Shown one piece after another: positions 1 to 6,403 of a stretch of DNA of 7,596 nucleotides (position 1 is the first letter of the stretch; each line of letters starts with the position of its first letter). Under the pieces are notes generated by a model that was given only the letters and a program-made list of their open reading frames with translations, was not told where the DNA came from and ran no database searches. Location of the stretch: contig JALREG010000239.1 in the NCBI GenBank assembly GCA_023253905.1, forward strand, positions 1 to 7,596, given 5' to 3'. Made by a program: the position numbers and the translations under genes. The stretch comes from Burkholderiaceae bacterium (lineage in GTDB: Bacteria > Pseudomonadota > Gammaproteobacteria > Burkholderiales > Burkholderiaceae).

Positions 1-624
1 GAAAGCCATTGCCAGGCCAATCTCAATAAGCCGATTGAACGCGCGCTCGCCGATGTGGCCGAGTTCGTACCGATCGCCAATCAGTTCAACATACCGGTTC
101 GGGGCGCGATTGCTGTCGCCTTTGGTTGCCCGTTTGAGGGCGACACGCCGGTGGAATCGCTGCTCCGAATTGCGGGCACCTACCATGAGCTGGGTGTGCG
201 TCATCTGTCGTTGGGCGATACCACCGGCATGGCCACGCCGCCGGTGGTCGAGCGTGCGGTCGATGCACTTCAGCGGCGCTTCCCCGACATGGCCATCGCG
301 CTTCACTTCCACAACACGCGCGGTGTGGGGCTTGCCAACGTGATGGTGGGTCTTCAGATGGGTATCCGCGAGTTTGAGTCCTCGATCGCAGGGCTGGGGG
401 GCTGCCCGTTTGCGCCGGGCGCCTCGGGCAACATCTGCACCGAAGACCTGGTCTACCTGCTCCATGAAAGCGGCTACGAGACCGGCATCGATCTCGATCA
501 GCTGTGCGAGGTGGCTCGGCAGGTTGAAACCCTGCTTGGTCGCGGGCTGCCCGGACAGGTGATGAAGGCGGGGCAGCGTCTGCGCCGCTTCACGCTTGAT
601 GGCGCGCGTCGCGCGGTGGGCTGA
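1..624 (+). CDS. HMG-CoA lyase-family enzyme, 5'-truncated by window edge
   Basis: The reading frame is open from base 1 to the TGA at 622-624 and gives 207 residues. Roughly the first 90-100 residues of a usual ~300-residue enzyme lie outside the window, including the N-terminal catalytic Arg/Asp region. Seen: a TIM-barrel HMGL-like segment with the metal-site pair in LHFHNTRG (His102 and His104 of the visible part) and the family signature AGLGGCPFAPGASGN. The signature carries the active-site Cys135 and the metal-ligand Asn144. The segment ISVRG-type/GCPFEG (residues 31-47) also aligns with human HMGCL. Known for the family: divalent-metal-dependent retro-Claisen cleavage of 3-hydroxy-3-methylglutaryl-CoA to acetyl-CoA and acetoacetate in the cytoplasm, the last step of leucine breakdown. 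Related bacterial enzymes cleave other 3-hydroxyacyl-CoAs. The human HDTYG is HNTRG here, which I recall as common in bacterial homologues. The neighbour is a sugar-acid dehydratase rather than leucine genes, so the true substrate may differ from HMG-CoA. Family is certain, substrate is not. Confidence 0.93.
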   Translation, partial: ESHCQANLNKPIERALADVAEFVPIANQFNIPVRGAIAVAFGCPFEGDTPVESLLRIAGTYHELGVRHLSLGDTTGMATPPVVERAVDALQRRFPDMAIALHFHNTRGVGLANVMVGLQMGIREFESSIAGLGGCPFAPGASGNICTEDLVYLLHESGYETGIDLDQLCEVARQVETLLGRGLPGQVMKAGQRLRRFTLDGARRAVG

Positions 625-626
625 GG
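623..626 (+). promoter_or_regulatory. Ribosome binding site of the UxaA-family gene
   Basis: GAGG overlaps the stop codon of the upstream lyase gene and lies 6 bases before the ATG at 633. Together with the 8-base gap this supports the 633 start and translational coupling of the two genes. Confidence 0.6.
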
Positions 627-632
627 TCGATC

Positions 633-2159
633 ATGAGCGCCCCCTCGCCTGTCATTCGGCTCGACGCCGCCGACAATGTGGTGGTGGCGCGCACACCGCT
701 TGAAGCCGGAACCGCTGTGCCAGGCGAGTCGGTCACGACCCGCTCTGCCATCGAAGCGGGGCACAAGATTGCCAGCCGCCTGATCCGAGTGGGTGAGCCC
801 ATCCGGAAATACGATACGGTGATCGGCTACGCATCCGAAAACATCGAACCCGGAAGCTGGGTGCACAGCCACAATCTGCGCTTCGATGACGTGCAGAAAG
901 ACTATGCGTTTGGCGAGGCGTACCGCCCCACCCCAATGCTGGCACCGGCCGAACGCGCCCGGTTCATGGGTATCGTGCGGCCCGACGGACGGGTTGCCAC
1001 ACGCAATGTGATCGGCATCTTCATCACGGTGAACTGCTCAGCCACGGTGGCGCGAAAGATCGCGGCGCACTTTCACGAAGAACGTATGGCGCAGTGGCCC
1101 GGCGTTGATCGCGTGGTGGCGTTCGTGCACGACCAGGGCTGCGGCATGGAAATGACCGGCGAGCCCATGGACCTGCTCCGTCGCACGCTCGCGGGCTACA
1201 TCCGTCATCCCAATATCGCTGGTGCACTGGTGGTGTCGCTGGGCTGCGAACGAAACAATCTGCTCCGATTCTTTGAGGCCCAGGGTCTGGAAACCGGCAA
1301 GACTCTGCGCACCCTCACCATGCAGGACGTGGGCGGTACGCAGTCGGCGGTTGATCTGGGCATTGCGCATATCCGCGAGATGCTCGATCTCGCCAACGGC
1401 ATCGAGCGCACACCCTGTAGTGCCGAACATCTCATGGTGGGTCTGCAATGCGGTGGTTCGGACGGGTTTTCGGGGCTGTCGGCCAACCCTGCGCTGGGCA
1501 AAGCGGTCGACATTCTGGTGCGGCATGGCGGCACCGCCATCCTGTCCGAGACACCGGAAATTTTCGGGGTCGAGCACACGCTCACTGCGCGTGCGCGCAC
1601 CCCTCAAATCGGTCGCAAGCTGGTGGAACGCATCGACTGGTGGTTGAAGTACAACGAAGGTCGTGACACGCAGATCAACGGCCGCGTGTCGCCTGGCAAT
1701 CATGCGGGCGGGCTTGCCAACATCATCGAAAAAAGTCTGGGTGGCGCAAAAAAGGCGGGCTCAAGCGCCATGATGGAGGTGTATCGCTACGCCGAACCGG
1801 TAACGGAACATGGCTTTGTGTTCATGGACACACCCGGCTACGACCCGGTCTCGGCCACCGGGCAGATTGCGGGTGGCGCAAACCTGATTGCATTCACCAC
1901 GGGCCGTGGCTCGTGTTTCGGCTCCTACCCCTCGCCCACCATCAAGCTCGCCACCAACACGCCCATGTACCGCCGCATGACCGGCGACATGGATATCAAC
2001 TGCGGCGAGGTGATCGATGGGTCTGCCACCCTTGACCAGATGGGCGAGCAGATCTTCCAGCTCATGCTGAAAATCGCCTCGGGTGAGCGCTCGAAGAGTG
2101 AATCGCTCGGGGTGGGCGATAACGAGTTCGTGCCCTGGCAGATTGGCGTGCTGTCCTGA
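633..2159 (+). CDS. UxaA/GarD-family dehydratase (altronate/galactarate dehydratase-like)
   Basis: A complete 508-residue protein, the usual length for UxaA-type enzymes. The N-terminal SAF domain (about residues 9-84) ends in WVHSHNL. The main catalytic part starts at GIVRPDGRVATRN (113-125) and continues with TVNCSATVARKIA (132-144), DQGCGM (167-172), SLGCERN (202-208), GLQCGGSDGFSGLSANP (270-286), NHAGGLANIIEKSLGGAKK (356-374) and GRGSCFGSYPSPTIK (424-438). These are the conserved blocks of altronate and galactarate dehydratases, including the cysteines (Cys135, 169, 205, 273, 428) and histidines conserved in the family. Known role: metal-dependent loss of water from a sugar acid to give a 2-keto-3-deoxy acid in the cytoplasm. 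The ATG at 633 has a Shine-Dalgarno sequence, and the gene sits 8 bases after the lyase gene, so one operon is likely. No uronate isomerase, tagaturonate reductase or aldolase is visible, so altronate or galactarate cannot be assigned and many UxaA-family proteins have unknown substrates. The TGA at 2157-2159 nearly abuts the convergent gene. Confidence 0.93.
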   Translation: MSAPSPVIRLDAADNVVVARTPLEAGTAVPGESVTTRSAIEAGHKIASRLIRVGEPIRKYDTVIGYASENIEPGSWVHSHNLRFDDVQKDYAFGEAYRPTPMLAPAERARFMGIVRPDGRVATRNVIGIFITVNCSATVARKIAAHFHEERMAQWPGVDRVVAFVHDQGCGMEMTGEPMDLLRRTLAGYIRHPNIAGALVVSLGCERNNLLRFFEAQGLETGKTLRTLTMQDVGGTQSAVDLGIAHIREMLDLANGIERTPCSAEHLMVGLQCGGSDGFSGLSANPALGKAVDILVRHGGTAILSETPEIFGVEHTLTARARTPQIGRKLVERIDWWLKYNEGRDTQINGRVSPGNHAGGLANIIEKSLGGAKKAGSSAMMEVYRYAEPVTEHGFVFMDTPGYDPVSATGQIAGGANLIAFTTGRGSCFGSYPSPTIKLATNTPMYRRMTGDMDINCGEVIDGSATLDQMGEQIFQLMLKIASGERSKSESLGVGDNEFVPWQIGVLS

Positions 2160-2166
2160 TCCAGGC

Positions 2167-2958
2167 TCAGGAGAATTTCGGCGGCCGTTTCTCGATAAAG
2201 GCGCGCACGGCCTCGTGGTGGTCGGCGCTCATGTGCGCGAGCGACTGATAAGCCGCTGAGGTTTCAAGCACCGAATCGAGCGTGTTGTGCACAGCTTCGC
2301 GCAAGAGCCGCTTGGTCATACGCAGAATGCCCGACGGATTACGGGCGATTCGAGCGGCAAGTGCCCGGGCTTCTTCAAGCAGTGAGTCGGCTGGCACCAC
2401 CCTGGAAATCAGCCCGCAGGCCAGGGCCTCGGCGGCGCTGATCGGGTCGCCAGTGAATGCCATTTCGGCCGCCTTGGCTGCACCCACTGCGCGCGGCAGC
2501 AACCATGCGCCGCCATCCCCAGGAACGATACCCACTCGAACAAAGCTCTCGGCAAAGGTGGCCGACTCGCTCGCAATACGCATGTCGCACATGCAGGCCA
2601 AATCGAGCCCTGCGCCAATCGCCGGTCCGTTGACTGCTGCGATGACGGGCACATCCAGTGCCCACATGGCCCGGGGAATGCGCTGGATGCCATGGCGGTA
2701 TTCATTACGCACCGCGTCGGCGTCGAGGCCGGGCTCTGCGAAACGGGCCATGTCCTTCACATTCCCGCCCGAGGAAAACACGGGCCCCGCGCCGGTCAGG
2801 ATGATGGCGCGCACGGTCCGGTCTGCGGCGGCGGCTGCCGCCGCTGCAACGATCTCCGCGACGGCCGTGTTGCCGGTGAGCGCATTGCGCGTGGCCGGGT
2901 GGTTCATGGTCCAGGTGACGATCGCGCCGTCGCGGCTGATCTGAAGGAAGTCGGTCAA
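2167..2958 (-). CDS. Enoyl-CoA hydratase/isomerase (crotonase) family protein
   Basis: A 263-residue crotonase-fold protein of normal family length. The oxyanion-hole segments are visible: FSSGGNVKDM (61-70) and NGPAIGAGLDLACMCDM (110-126), followed by VGIVPGDGGAWLLPRAVG (142-159). The C-terminal helices end in a typical AFIEKRPPKF. The start codon is TTG, chosen because AGGAGA lies 6 bases upstream. Aligned by eye with rat mitochondrial enoyl-CoA hydratase, the Glu144 position is Asp119 and the Glu164 position is Phe139, so the classical two-glutamate hydratase pair is absent. The protein may therefore be an enoyl-CoA isomerase or act on an unusual acyl-CoA. A run of eight alanines (38-45) lies in a surface helix region. 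It is the last gene of a three-gene unit, 46 bases after an acyl-CoA dehydrogenase, fitting action on that enzyme's enoyl-CoA product. Family is sure, exact reaction open. Confidence 0.93.
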   Translation of the reverse strand: MTDFLQISRDGAIVTWTMNHPATRNALTGNTAVAEIVAAAAAAAADRTVRAIILTGAGPVFSSGGNVKDMARFAEPGLDADAVRNEYRHGIQRIPRAMWALDVPVIAAVNGPAIGAGLDLACMCDMRIASESATFAESFVRVGIVPGDGGAWLLPRAVGAAKAAEMAFTGDPISAAEALACGLISRVVPADSLLEEARALAARIARNPSGILRMTKRLLREAVHNTLDSVLETSAAYQSLAHMSADHHEAVRAFIEKRPPKFS

Positions 2959-2964
2959 GGGAAG

Positions 2965-2970
2965 TCTCCT
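2965..2970 (-). promoter_or_regulatory. Ribosome binding site that fixes a TTG start
   Basis: Read on the minus strand this is AGGAGA, 6 bases before the TTG at 2958-2956. It is the best Shine-Dalgarno match near the crotonase N-terminus and supports the TTG as the true start. Confidence 0.7.
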
Positions 2971-3004
2971 ACAGGGCGTTGAGAACGGACGGGATGCGAA
3001 CCGG

Positions 3005-4054
3005 TTAACCCGCGACGACGTCGGTGGTCATCCGCAACAGATCAAGTGAAGTGGTCTCGGGCGACAGCAGGGCGCGGCCGATCTGGTCGTGCCAGGCTGA
3101 TTCGCTGCCTGCGGTCTGCCGCCAGGCATGAAGTCGGCGGGTAAGGATCTGCAGGTCGAATTCATGCGTGAAGCCAATGGCGCCGTGGACAGCATGGGCC
3201 ATCTGTGCAACCTGTAACGCGGCTTCGCTCGTGCGCGCTTTCGCTGTCGCGACACGTAGCGGTTCGATACCGGCCAGAACGCCGACCATCCCAGGCCAAG
3301 CGGTTGTGGAGGAGACGCGGTTTGGCTCGGGGAGGCAGGCGATACGCGCCGCCATGGTGGCCGCAAACGACTCTTCGGCCATCAGCGCGAGCTGGTGCTG
3401 GATCGCCTGAAACTTGCCGATGGGTTTACCGAACTGCTCGCGCTCATTGGCCCAGGCGAGCGACCGTCGGAACACGGCATCGAGTGCGCCGGCGATCTGA
3501 AGCGACAGGACCAGGGCCTGGGCGAGCCGGGTGTTCAGGCTCACAGGCAGACGTGGCGCCCCAGCCCAGGCGGATTTCGGCCACTCGAGCGTGAGGTCGA
3601 GTTCAAAAGCGCAGCGCTCGCTCCGGGCGCTGGCGGTATCGAGGAGCCGGGTATCGCCTGCTGCAGTGACGAGCACAGCGCCCGCAGTGCGGCCGCCGCT
3701 GACACCGGACGCGCGCAACGTGCCGGCGGGCGTGGAATGCCCGATGCCGAGCGCAATCGGGGTGTCGGGGACAGTGATGACCTGCTCGGTGAGGAGCGCA
3801 CGGGCGATCATGGTTTCGGACAACGGCAGGGGAACAGCGTGCCGCCCCGCGAGCATCCAGCAGCCTGCGACGGCCTCGGTCGACAGGCCCGCACCACCCT
3901 GTGCCTCGCTCACCATGGCATCGGCGAAACCGGCCTCGGAGATGGCTTGCCAGAGTTCGGTGGCGGAGCCCCCCGATTCAACGGCGCGTACCACGTCGGC
4001 GCCGCAGCGATCGGCGAGAAGGGCTGCGAGCGCGTCGCTGATCATCGAATCCAT
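3005..4054 (-). CDS. Acyl-CoA dehydrogenase family protein, short partner subunit
   Basis: A 349-residue protein, shorter than the usual 380-400 residues of the family. The C-terminal helical domain is clear: REQFGKPIGKFQAIQHQLA (205-223), the FAD/dimer-contact motif of acyl-CoA dehydrogenases, and VHGAIGFTHEFDLQILTRR (289-307). The N-terminal and middle domains (1-175) are divergent. I do not see the usual FAD-domain motif (E-P-x-x-G-S-D) that its neighbour has, nor a glutamate at either known catalytic-base position. Family knowledge: in heteromeric acyl-CoA dehydrogenases such as the mycobacterial FadE28-FadE29 type, one subunit is reduced and active only with its partner. Inference: this protein is the poorly catalytic half of a heteromer with the dehydrogenase encoded 46 bases upstream. 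The ATG at 4054 has AAGGAG 7 bases upstream. The same 46-base gap separates it from the crotonase gene downstream. Substrate unknown. A degenerate free-standing dehydrogenase is the alternative. Confidence 0.92.
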   Translation of the reverse strand: MDSMISDALAALLADRCGADVVRAVESGGSATELWQAISEAGFADAMVSEAQGGAGLSTEAVAGCWMLAGRHAVPLPLSETMIARALLTEQVITVPDTPIALGIGHSTPAGTLRASGVSGGRTAGAVLVTAAGDTRLLDTASARSERCAFELDLTLEWPKSAWAGAPRLPVSLNTRLAQALVLSLQIAGALDAVFRRSLAWANEREQFGKPIGKFQAIQHQLALMAEESFAATMAARIACLPEPNRVSSTTAWPGMVGVLAGIEPLRVATAKARTSEAALQVAQMAHAVHGAIGFTHEFDLQILTRRLHAWRQTAGSESAWHDQIGRALLSPETTSLDLLRMTTDVVAG

Positions 4055-4061
4055 ACGGGCG

Positions 4062-4067
4062 CTCCTT
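4062..4067 (-). promoter_or_regulatory. Ribosome binding site of the short acyl-CoA dehydrogenase
   Basis: AAGGAG on the minus strand, 7 bases before the ATG at 4054. It favours this start over the internal Met at codon 4. Confidence 0.65.
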
Positions 4068-4100
4068 GGGCTGTCGGGCCAGAGGTCAGGACGGGGGCCA

Positions 4101-5261
4101 TTAGCGCAGCCCCAGTCCGCGGGCGATCATGCCGCGGAGAATTTCACGCGTGCCGCCCCGCAGTGAAAACGAGGGCGAGATCCGGGTGACGTAGGCGAGC
4201 GTGGCCAACAATTCGGCCGGCACCTGTGACGGATCGTCGCGGCTTGCCAGATCGTCGGCGATCAAGGCTGGAATCTGTTGTTCAAGGGTGGTGCCCAGAT
4301 CCTTGACCAGCGCGGCCTCGACCACCGGGCTTTCGCCCGCCGCCAGCCGTGCGGTCACCGCAATCGACATGGCGCGAAGGGGGGCGAGATGGCTGGCGAT
4401 TCGGCCGGCGAGGCGCGTGGCGCCTGGGCTTTGACCCGCAGGCGTGCGGATCCAGGCCAGCCACTCGTCGAACAGCACCATTGAGGAGTAAATGCGTTCG
4501 GGGCCGCTTCGCTCGTAGGCCAGTTCCGCGGTGACCTGCGCCCAGCCCTGTCCTTCTGCGCCGATCAGGGCCTCCGGGCCCAGTTGCACGTCATCAAAAA
4601 ATACTTCGCAGAAATGCCGGTCGCCGGTCAGGTCGGTGATGGGGCGCACGGTGACCCCGGGTCGGGACAAGTCAACGATGAGCTGCGAGAGTCCGACGTG
4701 GCGATCGGTCGGTTCGCCCGATGTGCGGACCAGCGCGATCATGAAGTGGCTGTGATGCGCGTTGGTGGTCCAGATTTTTCGGCCGTTCAGCACCCAGCCT
4801 GCGTCGTTGCGGCGGGCGCGCGTTCGAATGCTGGCCAGGTCGGAGCCCGAGCTGGGCTCACTCATGCCAATGCAGAAAAACGATTCACCGCGACAGATGC
4901 GCGGCAGGTGAAATCGTCTTTGCTCTTCAGTGCCGTACTTGAGGATCAAGGGTCCGCTTTGCCGGTCGGCGATCCAGTGCGATCCCACTGGGGCCCCCGC
5001 GCAGAGGAATTCCTCAACCAGCACATAGCGCGCGTAGGCGCTCCGGCCGCCGCCGCCGTACTCAGTCGGCAGGGTGATGCCCAGCCAGCCCCGCGCACCT
5101 AGCGCCCGGCTGAATGCGGGGTCGTATCCCGACCATGAACGGGCCCGCGATTCGGCCGACAGGCCCGCCAGGTGGTGGGCGAGGAAGGCGCGCACCTCAG
5201 GGCGCAGCGCCTCGTCTTCCGCCGGAATGGCGGCGGGTTCAAATCCGGCAAGTTGTGTCAT
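4101..5261 (-). CDS. Acyl-CoA dehydrogenase, catalytic-type subunit
   Basis: A 386-residue protein, normal for an FAD-dependent acyl-CoA dehydrogenase that makes the alpha,beta double bond and passes electrons to ETF. Helical N-domain (1-128) includes GITLPTEYGGGG (61-72). The middle beta domain carries the FAD/substrate motif IGMSEPSSGSDLASIRT (131-147) and WVLNGRKIWTTN (156-167). The C-domain ends GGTREILRGMIARGLGLR. The MCAD catalytic Glu376 position (YEGT) reads Arg-Gly-Gly-Thr here (368-371). Glu250 in LAYERSGPER sits at the alternative base position used by isovaleryl-CoA-type enzymes, so it is the likely base. The frame stays open upstream to 5513, but homology starts at the Met at 5261, which I chose; no strong Shine-Dalgarno precedes it, and an ATG at 5291 is also possible. 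It is the first gene of the unit, paired with a shorter family member, which suggests a heteromeric enzyme. Substrate not identifiable. Confidence 0.93.
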   Translation of the reverse strand: MTQLAGFEPAAIPAEDEALRPEVRAFLAHHLAGLSAESRARSWSGYDPAFSRALGARGWLGITLPTEYGGGGRSAYARYVLVEEFLCAGAPVGSHWIADRQSGPLILKYGTEEQRRFHLPRICRGESFFCIGMSEPSSGSDLASIRTRARRNDAGWVLNGRKIWTTNAHHSHFMIALVRTSGEPTDRHVGLSQLIVDLSRPGVTVRPITDLTGDRHFCEVFFDDVQLGPEALIGAEGQGWAQVTAELAYERSGPERIYSSMVLFDEWLAWIRTPAGQSPGATRLAGRIASHLAPLRAMSIAVTARLAAGESPVVEAALVKDLGTTLEQQIPALIADDLASRDDPSQVPAELLATLAYVTRISPSFSLRGGTREILRGMIARGLGLR

Positions 5262-5503
5262 GGGAGTTCTTGACGAAAGGCAGGCAAGCATAACAGCGCA
5301 CCGGACGCCGGGTGGCTTGCGTCTCGCCAGGTGTGCGGCCGGGCTGTCCCGACCCTGATTTCCGGCATACTTGCCGCCGGCGGAGACAGGGTTCAAGATA
5401 CGGCCCCTGGCGCACGGAAGGCCCCAAGCCCCGGTGCCGGCTCTGCCGCCAAGCCAGCCATACTCACCTGCCACCTGTCCCACGACCCCAGGAAGAACCG
5501 GAC
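5262..5503. promoter_or_regulatory. Divergent intergenic region, probable promoters for both units
   Basis: This 242-base gap is the only sizeable non-coding stretch and must hold the promoter of the minus-strand dehydrogenase unit and probably that of the plus-strand methyltransferase unit. No strong sigma-70 promoter is visible. Weak plus-strand candidate: TTGCCG at 5371-5376 with CAAGAT 17 bases later (5394-5399). Weak minus-strand -10 candidate: TATGCT, the complement of 5287-5292. A perfect 10-base palindrome CCGCCGGCGG lies at 5374-5383, and GGCAAGCA (5283-5290) is nearly repeated in inverted orientation at 5368-5375. Either could be an operator or simply chance in GC-rich DNA. Long open frames cross the region on both strands, but they lack homology and are explained by GC content. 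Confidence 0.4.
5490..5496 (+). promoter_or_regulatory. Ribosome binding site of the exported methyltransferase-like gene
   Basis: AGGAAGA lies 7 bases before the ATG at 5504. It selects this start over the open frame reaching back to 5312, and the chosen start places a signal peptide exactly at the N-terminus. Confidence 0.7.
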
Positions 5504-6382
5504 ATGAATGCATCTGTCGCTACCCGCCTGCTGCGCTCAGGCCTTGCAGCACTTCTGTTTGCCTCTATCGGCCTGCAGGCCAACGCCCAGTCGGGCGATG
5601 ACAAATATCAGCCCCAGGTCGGCCAGTCCGGCAAAGACGTGGTCTGGGTACCCACCAATGACGACCTGGTCCGGCGGATGCTGGAAGTCGCCAAGGTCAC
5701 CAAGGACGATCTTCTGTTCGACCTGGGTGCAGGCGACGGCAAGATTGCGATTGCGGCCGCCCGCATTCATGGCGCGCGCACTGTCGGCATCGAGTTCAAC
5801 CCCGATATGGCCGCACTCGCCAAGCGTAACGCCGAGCGCGCGGGGGTGTCGGACCGCGTCACCATCATCAACGGTGATATCTTCAAGGAAGACTTCTCGA
5901 AGGCGACGGTCATCTCGATGTATCTGCTGCCTGAGTTGAATCTTCGGCTGCGTCCCACTCTTCTCAAAATGCGGCCGGGTACGCGCCTCGTCACCAATTC
6001 CTTCACGATGGGCGATTGGGAACCCGATCAGGTGTTCAACTCCAGTGCCAGCGGATTCGGTGGCAGCTCTGGCTACTTCTGGATCGTGCCGGCTCAGGTG
6101 GAGGGGCAGTGGAACCTCGACGGCATGGACGGCAATGTGAATGTCAGACTCAATCTCACGCAGAAATATCAGCGCGTGGGCGGAACCATCACCCTGGGCG
6201 ACAAAACGCAACCGTTGCTTGACCCACGGCTTGAAGGCGCAGAGCTGCAGTTTCGCTATCTCGCACCGTCCACCGGCCAGTTGCAGGTTGTAAAGGCGAG
6301 CTACACCGACTCCGGCACGCTCAAAGGTCAGGTCGGTCTCTACTCGAGCAACGGCTTCGAAGGGCGTCGCGTTCCCAAGTAA
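5504..6382 (+). CDS. Class I SAM-methyltransferase-fold protein with Sec signal peptide (FAM173-like)
   Basis: A 292-residue protein. Residues 1-28 form a Sec signal peptide: Arg8 and Arg11, hydrophobic core 12-24, and a QANA cleavage site before Gln29. Residues 47-170 are a Rossmann methyltransferase domain: VWVPTNDDLVRRML (47-60), motif I DLGAGDGK (73-80), acidic post-I loop GIEFNP (95-100), NGD (123-125), and the strand ISMYLLPELN (137-146) in the motif IV position. The WVPT opening and YLLPEL block recall the FAM173/ATPSCKMT protein-lysine methyltransferases and their bacterial relatives. Residues about 197-292 are a separate, likely beta-rich C-terminal domain of unknown role, ending in GLYSSNGFEGRRVPK. 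Export is odd, because SAM is not expected in the periplasm. The protein might act before export, bind another ligand, or use the N-terminus as a membrane anchor. The permease gene follows after 21 bases, suggesting co-transcription. Fold and signal peptide are confident; substrate and activity unknown. Confidence 0.9.
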   Translation: MNASVATRLLRSGLAALLFASIGLQANAQSGDDKYQPQVGQSGKDVVWVPTNDDLVRRMLEVAKVTKDDLLFDLGAGDGKIAIAAARIHGARTVGIEFNPDMAALAKRNAERAGVSDRVTIINGDIFKEDFSKATVISMYLLPELNLRLRPTLLKMRPGTRLVTNSFTMGDWEPDQVFNSSASGFGGSSGYFWIVPAQVEGQWNLDGMDGNVNVRLNLTQKYQRVGGTITLGDKTQPLLDPRLEGAELQFRYLAPSTGQLQVVKASYTDSGTLKGQVGLYSSNGFEGRRVPK

Positions 6383-6403
6383 CCCCTTCCTGCCAATCTC
6401 GTC

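Noticed and set aside
1038..1703. Minus-strand open frame (221 codons) inside the UxaA-family gene
   Set aside because: No motif; the plus strand carries an intact, conserved dehydratase over the same bases.
2822..2845. GC-rich repeat coding eight alanines as a microsatellite or regulatory repeat
   Set aside because: It uses mixed GCN codons within an intact crotonase frame and is not a true nucleotide repeat.
2282..2944. Plus-strand open frame (220 codons) opposite the crotonase
   Set aside because: Translation rich in Ala, Ser and Arg with no recognisable fold; shadow of the real gene.
3395..4189. Long plus-strand open frame (264 codons) opposite the short acyl-CoA dehydrogenase
   Set aside because: Its translation is low-complexity Gly/Ala/Arg-rich with no family motif, and it is antisense to a gene with clear motifs. 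Expected in GC-rich coding DNA.
5270..5292. TTGACG at 5270-5275 as a plus-strand -35 box
   Set aside because: The nearest -10-like sequence (CATAAC) is only 13 bases away, too close for a sigma-70 promoter.
5312..5503. N-terminal extension of the methyltransferase-fold protein to 5312
   Set aside because: It would bury the signal peptide, and a good ribosome binding site supports 5504.
5262..5513. N-terminal extension of the first acyl-CoA dehydrogenase to an ATG at 5513
   Set aside because: The added 84 residues are compositionally random and lie across the divergent promoter region; family homology starts at the Met at 5261.
5537..6211. Minus-strand open frame (224 codons) opposite the methyltransferase-fold gene
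   Set aside because: No recognisable motif and fully overlapped by a gene with a signal peptide and methyltransferase motifs.
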